NCBI GenBank assembly: GCA_044222245.1
Contig: JBGANQ010000027.1
Location: 1-64,000 of the forward strand
DNA length: 64,000 nucleotides
Reading direction: 5' to 3'
From: CALFML01 sp044222245
GTDB lineage: Bacteria; Myxococcota_A; Polyangia; Palsa-1104; JAEUJZ01
The position numbers were made by a program, and so were the translations under genes. This document shows positions 1 to 7,223 of this stretch, piece by piece (the stretch's first letter is position 1; every line of letters begins with the position of its first letter). The notes beneath the pieces are model-generated. The model was given only the letters and a program-made list of their open reading frames with translations. It did no database searches and was not told where the DNA came from.

Positions 1-266
1 GGCTCGATCGTGATGACGCGTCGGCGGGACCGGTGCTCCGTCGTCGGGAGCGCGGAGGCCGTCGGTGGCGGGGGCGTGGAGTTCGGGCCGGCGTCGATCG
101 CCGGGTCGTTCGCGGGCGCTTCGACGACGACGGGTTGCATCGTCGGCTCGCACGCGACGAGGACGAGGGCCGCGCCGAGCGCCGCGATCGCGGGACGTCG
201 CGCACAGAACGGACATCCGCGGCCGTCCCGACGAACGAGCCGGCGACAGGACGGGCACGGATCCAT
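1..266 (-). CDS. Zinc-ribbon lipoprotein, paralogue of the 934-1305 gene (3' end cut by window)
   Basis: The minus-strand frame opens at ATG 266 and stays open to base 1, so the C-terminus lies outside the window. The visible 88 residues begin with a zinc-ribbon pattern (C4-x2-C7 and C18-P-F-C21), then a hydrophobic stretch ending in a lipobox-like Val-Ala-Cys39, then a Pro/Ala-rich segment. Order and motifs match the protein at 934-1305 (CPFC, Arg-Arg, hydrophobic run, Cys-Glu-Pro), so the two are paralogues flanking the chalcone-isomerase-like gene. TACGCT lies 6 nt before the ATG and no ribosome binding site is visible. The function is not recognised. A zinc ribbon ahead of a lipobox is unusual; the hydrophobic run could instead be a plain membrane anchor. 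Confidence 0.6.
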   Translation of the reverse strand, partial: MDPCPSCRRLVRRDGRGCPFCARRPAIAALGAALVLVACEPTMQPVVVEAPANDPAIDAGPNSTPPPPTASALPTTEHRSRRRVITIE

Positions 267-287
267 GGCGCAAGCGTAGCGCGCCGA

Positions 288-824
288 TCAGAGGTTCGCG
301 ATGAGGTCGTCTCCGATGGAAGATGGATCGATGTTCCCGAGCCAGATCTTCCAGGTGCCCTTCATGAAGTCGACGCTCGACACCGTCGCCGAGCCGCCGC
401 CCTCGACGACGAACGTCGTCACTTTCGAAGCGGAGCTGTAGGTGATGTACACGTGCTTGCCATCGACGAGATCGACCGAGAACGCCGCGAGGGCCGCGTT
501 GATCTTCGCGGTGTCGGTGTAGGAGTTCATCGCGTACGCCTCTTTGAGCGCGTCGATGATCTTTTGCCGGTCGACGTCACGCTTCATCGTCCAGATGAAG
601 CGCTTGTCGCAATCGGCATCGATGACGGCCTGCTTCGTCTTCTGCGGCGGCAGGCACTTCATGTCGTGCCCGATCGCGTAGACCTTCACCTTGAAGACCG
701 TCTTGGTCCGAACGGCATCGCCGGTGTGGTACCAGCCGTTGGCGTCCGCGGTGATGGCGAGCGCGTCGGTCGCAAACGTGGCGACGAGCAGCGGAAGAAC
801 GAAGAAGAGACGGCGCGGGATCAT
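288..824 (-). CDS. Chalcone-isomerase-like secreted protein
   Basis: This is a 178-aa protein. Residues 1-23 form a signal peptide (MIPRR start, hydrophobic core, Ala-Leu-Ala cleavage site). The mature part has the layout of bacterial chalcone-isomerase-like proteins: a 'KVKVYAIG' strand, the 'KRDVDRQKIIDALKEAY' helix region and a C-terminal 'GTWKIWLGNIDPSS' segment. Bacterial members of this fold are usually periplasmic and are not shown to act on flavonoids, so the substrate is unknown. The ATG at 824 is preceded directly by GAGGAG with no spacing. A start at 869 is possible but would put 15 residues before the signal peptide. The gene lies between two zinc-ribbon lipoprotein paralogues on the same strand. 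Confidence 0.7.
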   Translation of the reverse strand: MIPRRLFFVLPLLVATFATDALAITADANGWYHTGDAVRTKTVFKVKVYAIGHDMKCLPPQKTKQAVIDADCDKRFIWTMKRDVDRQKIIDALKEAYAMNSYTDTAKINAALAAFSVDLVDGKHVYITYSSASKVTTFVVEGGGSATVSSVDFMKGTWKIWLGNIDPSSIGDDLIANL

Positions 825-933
825 CTCCTCTGCGTACGCAGGACTGGTGCCAAGTCCGCGACCACCCAAGTGAGCGAAACGTCACCGCAGCGGCGCAAAG
901 CCTGCGTGACACGCGAAGGAAGCGCGGTGCGCC

Positions 934-1305
934 TCAGACGATCGTTTCCTCGATCGGAGGCGGTGGGCCTCCGTAGAGCGCTTGGATGGGTCGCGCCGTC
1001 ACCGTCGGCACCGGGCGATCCTTGTGCTTCGTCGAAGCAGTCGCGGACGCGGTCGGCGCCGCGCTCGCCGTCGGCGCCGCGCTCGGCGTGGGATCGGCGG
1101 ACGGCGTCGGTGCCGCCGACGCGGTCGCAGAAGGAACCACCGTCGCCGGCGGCTCGACGACGACGTCCTGCGTCTTGGGCTCGCACGCGGCCGCGAGGAC
1201 GATGGCAGCGACGCCGAACGCCCCGAGAGCACCGCGACGAACACAGAACGGACAGCGGTCGTCGCGAACGAGTCGAAGGCACGAGGCACAAGGTACGAGG
1301 TGCAT
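934..1305 (-). CDS. Small zinc-ribbon lipoprotein with Ala/Pro/Thr-rich tail
   Basis: This is a 123-aa protein. C6-x2-C9 and C18-P-F-C21 form a likely zinc ribbon. Residues 27-41 are hydrophobic and end in a lipobox (Leu-Ala-Ala-Ala-Cys41). Residues 50-100 are a low-complexity Ser/Ala/Pro/Thr tract, followed by a short basic segment and a Tyr-Gly-Gly-Pro-Pro-Pro-Pro tail. The start at 1305 was chosen because TATCAT lies 6 nt upstream (leaderless pattern) and the zinc ribbon begins at once. It is a paralogue of the partial gene at 1-266. The function is not recognised. Confidence 0.6.
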   Translation of the reverse strand: MHLVPCASCLRLVRDDRCPFCVRRGALGAFGVAAIVLAAACEPKTQDVVVEPPATVVPSATASAAPTPSADPTPSAAPTASAAPTASATASTKHKDRPVPTVTARPIQALYGGPPPPIEETIV

Positions 1306-1360
1306 GTCTCGATGATACGCGGTCGAGGCACCGAACGGCTTCACGATCGCGCGAGAGGTC

Positions 1361-2194
1361 TCACCCCGCGCCGAGGTAGCTCGCGAGCCGCAGCAGATCC
1401 GCGAACACTCCGCCGGCCGTCACGTCGGGGCCCGCTCCGGGGCCTTGGACGATCAGCGGTTGCTTCGCATACCGCGCCGTCGTGAACGCGAAGATGTTGT
1501 CGCTCCCGGTGATCCGCGCGAACGCGTGGCTCTTGGCGTACCGCCGAAGCGACACCGTCGCCTTGCCCGACGCGGTCACCACTCCGACGTACCGCAAGAC
1601 CTCGCCGGCGGCGGTCGCTTCGTCGAGCCGCTTCTTCATCGTCTCGTCGGTCTCGGGGACCAGGCTCTCGAGCTGCACGTCGCCGAGCTCGATCTCGACG
1701 CCCATCTCTCGCGCGAGGATCACGAGCTTGCGCGCGACGTCCGTGCCGGAGAGATCGTCACGCGGGTCGGGCTCGGTGTAACCGAGCCGCTTGGCTTCGG
1801 CGACGACGTCGGAGAACGCGCGCTCGGCGGTGAGCTCGTTGAACACGAACGACAGCGTGCCCGAGAGGACGCCCTCGACCTTCTCGATGCGATCGCCGGT
1901 CTCGATCAGGTCGCGCAGCGTGGTGATCACCGGCAACCCCGCGCCGACCGTCGCTTCGTAGAAGAAGTGACGCGAGAGTCCGCGACCGAGCTCGCGCACT
2001 GCGCGGTAGCGCGCGAGCGGCCCCGCGCCGAGGCGCTTGTTCGGCGTGACGACGTGGATCCCGCGCTCGAGCCATCCCGAATAGCGTTCGGCCACCGCAT
2101 CGTTCGCCGAGCAATCGACGATGACCGCGTGCGGGAGGTGGTCGGCTTTCACGTGGGTGGCGAAAGCGTCGAGGTCGACGGCCCCGCCTTGCAT
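1361..2194 (-). CDS. Homoserine dehydrogenase, N-terminally truncated
   Basis: The protein has 277 aa, against about 430 aa for a free homoserine dehydrogenase or about 820 aa for an aspartokinase fusion. It holds the catalytic and substrate part: 'VIVDCSANDAVAERY', 'GIHVVTPNKR', and 'TDVARKLVILARE' with the conserved catalytic-region Lys. The N-terminal Rossmann motif (GxGxxG) is absent. Upstream of codon 1 the frame meets TGA directly, and no homologous residues continue in the other frames, so the NAD(P)-binding half is missing rather than frameshifted. It reduces aspartate semialdehyde to homoserine when intact; this copy is probably inactive. The break sits at the compositional junction near 2195-2215, so the truncation may be a recombination breakpoint or an assembly artefact. 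Confidence 0.8.
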   Translation of the reverse strand: MQGGAVDLDAFATHVKADHLPHAVIVDCSANDAVAERYSGWLERGIHVVTPNKRLGAGPLARYRAVRELGRGLSRHFFYEATVGAGLPVITTLRDLIETGDRIEKVEGVLSGTLSFVFNELTAERAFSDVVAEAKRLGYTEPDPRDDLSGTDVARKLVILAREMGVEIELGDVQLESLVPETDETMKKRLDEATAAGEVLRYVGVVTASGKATVSLRRYAKSHAFARITGSDNIFAFTTARYAKQPLIVQGPGAGPDVTAGGVFADLLRLASYLGAG

Positions 2195-2284
2195 TCAGAC
2201 CCTCAGTTTTTAGAGTCATTCGCGGCACTTGCCAAGCTTCTTTGCCGGGCAGCGGCCGCCGGCAGCGCTCCCCGCGCCGCTGAC

Positions 2285-2376
2285 CGCCGCGGTCGGGGGC
2301 GGCGCCGGCCTGCGCCACGGCAACGAAACCCGCCGCGGTCGGGGGCGGCGCCGGCCTGCGCCACGGCAACGAAACC
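2285..2376 (+). repeat. Two perfect tandem copies of a 46-bp unit
   Basis: Copies at 2285-2330 and 2331-2376 are identical and are followed by the first four bases of a third. The unit is G/C-rich and ends in gaaacc. It lies between the truncated homoserine dehydrogenase and the hydrolase gene, in a stretch (2195-2432) where I see no gene. Confidence 0.9.
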
Positions 2377-2432
2377 CGCCAGCGGAAGATCCGATAACTA
2401 AGACAGCGGGTCACCGCGCGGAGCGCCGCAGC

Positions 2433-4550
2433 ATGTCCGGGACCACCTCTTTAGACGAGCAGCATGGCAAGGCCCACCCGGACTCGCGGTGGGCCGCCGA
2501 CCCCAAGGCCGCGGCGCCCCTGACCGGCCCGAGTCCTGGCTCGCAGCGCCCGACCCCGCTGGCCAGCGCGCCGCTGTTCGGCGGACCGTTCGCCCCGCTC
2601 ATGGCCAGCCCGAGCGGCGGCCCCGGCGGCGGCAAGGCGCCGCTCGCCCGGCTGGCCGAGGACCCCAAGCAGCTCGGCGAGCACAAGGACCTGCCGGCCG
2701 GCATGCTCACCGCGGCGCTCGTCGCCAAGACCAGCGGCGCCGCGCCGGCCGCCGCTGGCCACGGCGCCGCCAGGCAGAGCCCGACGGTGCTGCTCACCGG
2801 CATCACCAATGGCCAGAAGGACGCCGATCGGATGTGGCAGAAGCTGGCCAACACCGGCGGCTTCGCGGCCCCCAAGGACCCGCACGCGGTGGCCGCCTAC
2901 GGCAGCATCGCCGAGGCCCCGGGCTGGCTGGGCAATAACCCCACGGCGCGCAACGTCGGCGACGCCGGCCTGGATGTGCAGGCGGTCTCGCAGTACTTCC
3001 ACGCCGCCGAGGGGATCCAGGTCGACTCCTCCGGTCACCTCAAGATCGACGCCGCGACCCAGAAGGGGCTCAACGCCGCCCACGACAACCTGGGCGAGAA
3101 GTACGTCTCTGCCGCCGAGCTCGGCAAGGCCGGGGCCAACCAGGCGCTCAGCCAGCTCAAGCCGGCGCCCACCTTCGATCCCAAGACCGGCCGGCTCACC
3201 GACGAAAAGGCGGCCAATCAGTTCATCTCCGTGCTCGGCCACAGCGGCGGCGGTCAGGGCGCTTTTTACACCGCCATCGACCTGTATCAGAAAGGCTTCA
3301 AGAACGTCGCCGTCAACGGCTACGAGATGGCGCTGTCGCCCCACGAGCGCGACGTGCTGGAGAAGATCGGCGTCAAGGTGACCAACATCTCGGGCCACCT
3401 GGGCGACGGGGCGCAGGTGGACAGCGGGATCGGCGAGACGCTGAAGGACGCGGTCGGCAAGGGCGATCCGAACTACTACGACGTGAACCTCAAGATGGAC
3501 GGCAAGAACCCGCTCGGCTTGCACTCCATCGGCGATAAGGCGGCGTCCATGCTGATGTACTCGGCGTGGCTCGACTCGCAGGGGCGGCACCACCAGTTTA
3601 ACGACGGCAGCTACAAGCAGTGGCTGGCCGCCACCGGGGCGCAGTACGGCGCCGACCAGAGCGCCGCCAAGGGCAGCGAGACCGCCGGCTTCAACCGGCC
3701 GCAGGACCTGCTCGACGGGGCGCGCTTCACCAATCGGGTCCCGGTCAGTAACAACCTGGCCGATCGCAGCATCCAGCTCGGCGCCGGGCCGCTCGGCGCC
3801 AGCGGCAACGCCTACGCCGGCGGCCAGCTCGGCGCCGCGCAGGGGCGCTGGGACGGGGCGCGCGGCAGCGGCTCGGTGGACAATGCCAGCGTCAGCTTCG
3901 GCGCCAGCGGTCAGGCGAGCGCCCTCGGGCGCACCCTGGCCGGCCAGGTCAGCGGCGGCGCGGCGGTCGGGCACGCTGATGGTCGCATTGATCTTGCCGC
4001 CGGGACTGCCGGCGGCAGCGTCGACAACGCCCGCGCCCAGCTGGCGCTCGGCGGCACCCGCCCGGGCTCCCTGGTCGGGCGCAACGACCAGCTCACGCTC
4101 GGCGCCGGCGTCGATCACGCCAGCGGCAACATCGATCTTGCGCACGGCACCGCGGCCGGCCAGTTCGACAACGCCCAGCTCGCGGTCCACCGCACCCAGG
4201 GCATCCACGTCCTTGGCAACGATCTGAACCTGAGCTACGGCGGCCAGCTGAACGCCTCGGGCGGCGGCAGCATCAACGCGCAGCGGGGGCAGGCGCAGGG
4301 CAGCATCAACCTCGCCGGCTCGAGCCTGGATCTCGGACCGCTGCACCTGCAGGCGGGCAACTGGGCCCAGGCCGGGGCCCACGTCGACCTGTCGCAGGGG
4401 CAGCTCGAGGTCAACCTCGCCGGCCACAACATCGACGTCGCCGGCGGGGTGCGCGAGGGCTCGCACTGGCTGGCCGGTCAGGCCGCCGCCGCCGGCCAGG
4501 GCCTGTCCAACGGCTGGCACGCCCTGACCTCGCACCTGCCCCACTTCTAG
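2433..4550 (+). CDS. Alpha/beta-hydrolase-like protein with glycine-rich C-terminal repeats
   Basis: The protein has 705 aa and no signal peptide. Residues 1-110 are Pro/Ala/Gly-rich and disordered-looking. Residues about 115-410 resemble an alpha/beta hydrolase: a 'TVLLTGITNG' first strand, a nucleophile elbow G-H-S271-G-G-G, D325 in 'SGHLGDG' and H364 in 'LGLHSIGDKA' as a plausible Ser-Asp-His triad. From about residue 450 to the end come Gly/Asn/Gln-rich repeats of roughly 30-40 residues with a recurring pattern 'G-x-I-D/N-L-A-x-G-x-A-x-G-x-x-D-N-A'. They suggest a beta-solenoid or beta-rich surface. ATG 2433 begins a Met-Ser-Gly-Thr-Thr sequence; the open frame reaches 2229, but that part crosses the 46-bp repeats and looks non-coding. 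I do not recognise the family. Exported or contact-delivered lipase/effector and cell-surface enzyme are both possible. Confidence 0.75.
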   Translation: MSGTTSLDEQHGKAHPDSRWAADPKAAAPLTGPSPGSQRPTPLASAPLFGGPFAPLMASPSGGPGGGKAPLARLAEDPKQLGEHKDLPAGMLTAALVAKTSGAAPAAAGHGAARQSPTVLLTGITNGQKDADRMWQKLANTGGFAAPKDPHAVAAYGSIAEAPGWLGNNPTARNVGDAGLDVQAVSQYFHAAEGIQVDSSGHLKIDAATQKGLNAAHDNLGEKYVSAAELGKAGANQALSQLKPAPTFDPKTGRLTDEKAANQFISVLGHSGGGQGAFYTAIDLYQKGFKNVAVNGYEMALSPHERDVLEKIGVKVTNISGHLGDGAQVDSGIGETLKDAVGKGDPNYYDVNLKMDGKNPLGLHSIGDKAASMLMYSAWLDSQGRHHQFNDGSYKQWLAATGAQYGADQSAAKGSETAGFNRPQDLLDGARFTNRVPVSNNLADRSIQLGAGPLGASGNAYAGGQLGAAQGRWDGARGSGSVDNASVSFGASGQASALGRTLAGQVSGGAAVGHADGRIDLAAGTAGGSVDNARAQLALGGTRPGSLVGRNDQLTLGAGVDHASGNIDLAHGTAAGQFDNAQLAVHRTQGIHVLGNDLNLSYGGQLNASGGGSINAQRGQAQGSINLAGSSLDLGPLHLQAGNWAQAGAHVDLSQGQLEVNLAGHNIDVAGGVREGSHWLAGQAAAAGQGLSNGWHALTSHLPHF

Positions 4551-4594
4551 GCTGCGCGGCAGCTGGTAGCGCCGGCTGCTCGGCAGCGGGCCGG
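4551..4594 (+). terminator. Two GC-rich hairpins after the hydrolase stop codon
   Basis: GCTGC-GCG-GCAGC (4551-4563) and GCTGC-TCG-GCAGC (4575-4587), the second extendable with flanking CCGG pairs, follow the stop codon at once. No U-run follows, so intrinsic termination is uncertain. Confidence 0.35.
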
Positions 4595-4635
4595 TTGTGC
4601 TACGCTTCTATAGATAGCAGATAGCGCTCACCGCC

Positions 4636-7098
4636 ATGACCTCTCCCAGTAACCCCGGACTGCCGAGCTCGGGCCAGCAGCCTGGCCCACTCGATGCCAA
4701 TCAAGGAGCCGGCGCGGCGCTAAGCAGCGCCCCGCTGCCCCTGGAAGACCCCAGCCTCTACCTCAACCGCGAGCTGTCCTGGCTGGAGTTTAACCAGCGC
4801 GTGCTCGACGAGGCCTGCGACCCGAGCGTGCCGCTCCTAGAGCGCGTCAAGTTCCTCTGCATCGGCGCCTCGAACCTGGACGAGTTCTTCATGGTGCGCG
4901 TCGCGGGCCTGAAGCAGCAGCTGCTGTCGGGCCTGGTCGAGAGCGGGCCGGATCGGCTGCTGCCTTCGGAGGTGCTCGCTCACGTGGCGGTGCGCGCCCA
5001 GCGCATGGTCGCCGAGCAGTACCGCCTGTGGCACAAGGAGCTGCAGCCGCGGCTCAGCCAGGCCGGCATCGCCTTCCTCAACCCGAGCGAGCTCGATCCC
5101 GAGCAGCGCCGCTTCATCTACGCCCACTTCAACGCCCAGGTCTACCCCGCGCTCACCCCGCTCGCCGTCGATCCGGGCCACCCGTTCCCGCACGTCCGCA
5201 ATAAGACACTGAACCTGGCGATCCTGCTGCAGCGCGGCGGCACCAGCGCCTCCACCGGCGCCGGCAGCAGCAGCAGCCACCGCGGCCAGGAGGCGAGCTT
5301 CGCGGTCATGCAGGTGCCGAGCGTCCTTGGGCGCCTGGTCGAGGTCCCCACCACCGGCGCCCGCCGCGCCTACGTCTACCTCGAAGACGTGGTCGCCCTG
5401 CACGTCGCCGACGTGTTCCCCGGCACCCGCATCCTCGGCTGCTGGCCGTTCCGCGTCACCCGCAACTTCGAGATGACCATCGATGAAGAAGAGTCGATGG
5501 ACCTCCTGCAGACGATCCAGAAGGAGGTGCGGCGGCGCGACCGCGGCGCTGCGGTGCGCCTGGAGTGCCACGCCGGCATGGATCTGACGGTGCGGCGGTT
5601 CCTCGGGCGGGCGCTCAAGCTCGACGTGCAGGACATCTACCCGATCGCCGGCCCGCTCAACCTCGCCGACCTCATGGAGGTCTACACCCGCTCGCAGGCC
5701 AGCGAGTCGCGCGAGCTGTACGAGGAGCCGTTTCTGCCCAAGGTGCAGGCGCGGCTGTCCGACGCCAACACCGTGTTCGAGGCGATCGCCCAGGGCGACG
5801 TGCTGCTCCACCAGCCCTACGAGTCGTTCGAGAGCGTCGTCGACTTCATCGAGGAAGCCGCCGAGGACCCGCACGTGCTGGCGATCAAGGGCACGCTGTA
5901 CCGCACCGGCGGCAACTCGCCGATCGTCGCCGCGCTCGCCCGCGCCGCCGAGCTGGGCAAGCAGGTCACCGCCCTGGTCGAGCTCAAGGCGCGCTTTGAC
6001 GAAGAGAACAACATCGTCTGGGCCCGCCGCCTGGAGGAAGCGGGCGTGCACGTGGTCTACGGCCTAATTGGCCTCAAGACCCACTGCAAGGTCGCCCTGG
6101 TGGTCCGCCGCGAGGGCAACGGCATCCGCCGCTACGTGCACATCTCGACGGGCAACTACAACTCGCAGTCGGCCCGCCAGTACACCGACCTGTCGCTGTT
6201 TACCTGCCGCGAGGAGTTCGGCATCGACGCCAGCGCGCTGTTCAACCTGCTCACCGGCTACTCGCAGCCGCCGCGCTGGCACCGCTTCGTGGTGGCGCCG
6301 CTCGGCCTGCGCGAGCGCATCATCGATCTCATCGAGGCCGAGGCGCAGAACGCGCGCTCGGGGCGCCCGGCGCGCATCATCGCCAAGATGAACGCGCTGT
6401 CCGAGCGCGACGTCATCCGCGCCCTGTACCGCGCCTCGCAGGCGGGGGTGCAGATCGACCTCATCGTGCGCGGCATCTGCTGCCTGCGGCCGGGGGTGCC
6501 AGGGGTCTCGGACAACATCCGGGTGGTCTCGATCGTCGACCGCTTCCTGGAGCACAGCCGGATCTTCTTCTTTGAGGCCGACGGCAAGCACGAGCTGTTC
6601 ATGTCCTCGGCCGACTGGATGAACCGCAACTTCCAGCGCCGCGTCGAGGCGATGTTCCCGATCGAAGATCCGGCGCTGCGGCGGCGCATCCTCGACGAGA
6701 TCCTCGGCACCATCCTGCTCGACAACAGCCGCTCGCGCATCCTCCGCCGCGACGGCAGCTACGAGCGCCTCGGCCCGGCCGCGGGGGAGACCGCGGTGCG
6801 CTCGCAGTACCGCTTCATCGAGCTGGCGCGCGCCCAGGCGGCGGTGCCACTGGTCGACAAGGGGCTGCGCATCCGGCCGACCATGCGCCTGGCGCCGCGG
6901 CTGCCCGAGCTCGAGCCGCGGCTGTCCAGCACCCGCTTGCCGCCGCCGCGCCCGCCGGTGCCGACGCCGCCGGCGGTGGTCGTGGTGCCGGTCCCCGCCG
7001 CGAGCCCGCCGGCCCCCGAGCCGGCCGGCGACTCCGCGGCGCCGCGAGCCGCGACGGCACCGGGCGGCCCGAGCCTCGCCCCGACCGTTCCCGCCTAG
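4636..7098 (+). CDS. ppk1: Polyphosphate kinase 1
   Basis: The protein has 820 aa, longer than the usual 690-720. Ppk1 reversibly transfers the gamma phosphate of ATP to polyphosphate. The N-terminal domain shows 'NRELSWLEFNQRVLDEA' and 'ASNLDEFFMVRVAGLK'. The catalytic domains hold H502 in 'YVHISTGNYN' (the position of the autophosphorylated His) and H640 in 'LEHSRIFFFEADG' with 'SSADWMNRN' following. Residues beyond about 740 form a Pro/Ala-rich tail of some 80 aa not needed for the known fold. The ATG lies downstream of a TATAGAT box (about 4609-4615). The gene converges with the prolyl oligopeptidase, and both stop codons lie in one long inverted repeat. The phosphate permease at 30903-32642 is functionally related but distant. 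Confidence 0.97.
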   Translation: MTSPSNPGLPSSGQQPGPLDANQGAGAALSSAPLPLEDPSLYLNRELSWLEFNQRVLDEACDPSVPLLERVKFLCIGASNLDEFFMVRVAGLKQQLLSGLVESGPDRLLPSEVLAHVAVRAQRMVAEQYRLWHKELQPRLSQAGIAFLNPSELDPEQRRFIYAHFNAQVYPALTPLAVDPGHPFPHVRNKTLNLAILLQRGGTSASTGAGSSSSHRGQEASFAVMQVPSVLGRLVEVPTTGARRAYVYLEDVVALHVADVFPGTRILGCWPFRVTRNFEMTIDEEESMDLLQTIQKEVRRRDRGAAVRLECHAGMDLTVRRFLGRALKLDVQDIYPIAGPLNLADLMEVYTRSQASESRELYEEPFLPKVQARLSDANTVFEAIAQGDVLLHQPYESFESVVDFIEEAAEDPHVLAIKGTLYRTGGNSPIVAALARAAELGKQVTALVELKARFDEENNIVWARRLEEAGVHVVYGLIGLKTHCKVALVVRREGNGIRRYVHISTGNYNSQSARQYTDLSLFTCREEFGIDASALFNLLTGYSQPPRWHRFVVAPLGLRERIIDLIEAEAQNARSGRPARIIAKMNALSERDVIRALYRASQAGVQIDLIVRGICCLRPGVPGVSDNIRVVSIVDRFLEHSRIFFFEADGKHELFMSSADWMNRNFQRRVEAMFPIEDPALRRRILDEILGTILLDNSRSRILRRDGSYERLGPAAGETAVRSQYRFIELARAQAAVPLVDKGLRIRPTMRLAPRLPELEPRLSSTRLPPPRPPVPTPPAVVVVPVPAASPPAPEPAGDSAAPRAATAPGGPSLAPTVPA

Positions 7099-7223
7099 CA
7101 GGCCGCTGGCAAAACGTAGCGAGCGGCCCGAGCGCAGGACCTGGCGCGCCGAGCGGCCTCGTGGCCGTGAGCACGGCAGGTCCTGTGATCGGGTCGTGGA
7201 GTAGTTTTGCCACAGCCTGCTAG
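7095..7223. repeat. 129-bp interrupted palindrome spanning both convergent stop codons
   Basis: Outer arms 7095-7115 and 7204-7223 pair as CTAGCAGGC / GCCTGCTAG and TGGCAAAAC / GTTTTGCCA, separated by a small internal loop. An inner perfect pair CAGGACCTG (7135-7143) / CAGGTCCTG (7177-7185) encloses a GGCC-TCGT-GGCC hairpin and the string CCGTGAGCACGG. The TAG stops of ppk1 and of the oligopeptidase are part of the outer arms. It may act as a bidirectional terminator. Its shared layout with the element at 14202-14325 suggests a dispersed family. Confidence 0.7.

Noticed and set aside
2285..2376. Integration site (att) of a mobile element
   Set aside because: The copies are directly tandem with no cargo between them, and no integrase or tRNA is near.
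2229..2432. Longer N-terminus for the hydrolase gene
   Set aside because: The added codons are the 46-bp tandem repeats and give an Arg/Pro-rich chain unlike the rest of the protein.
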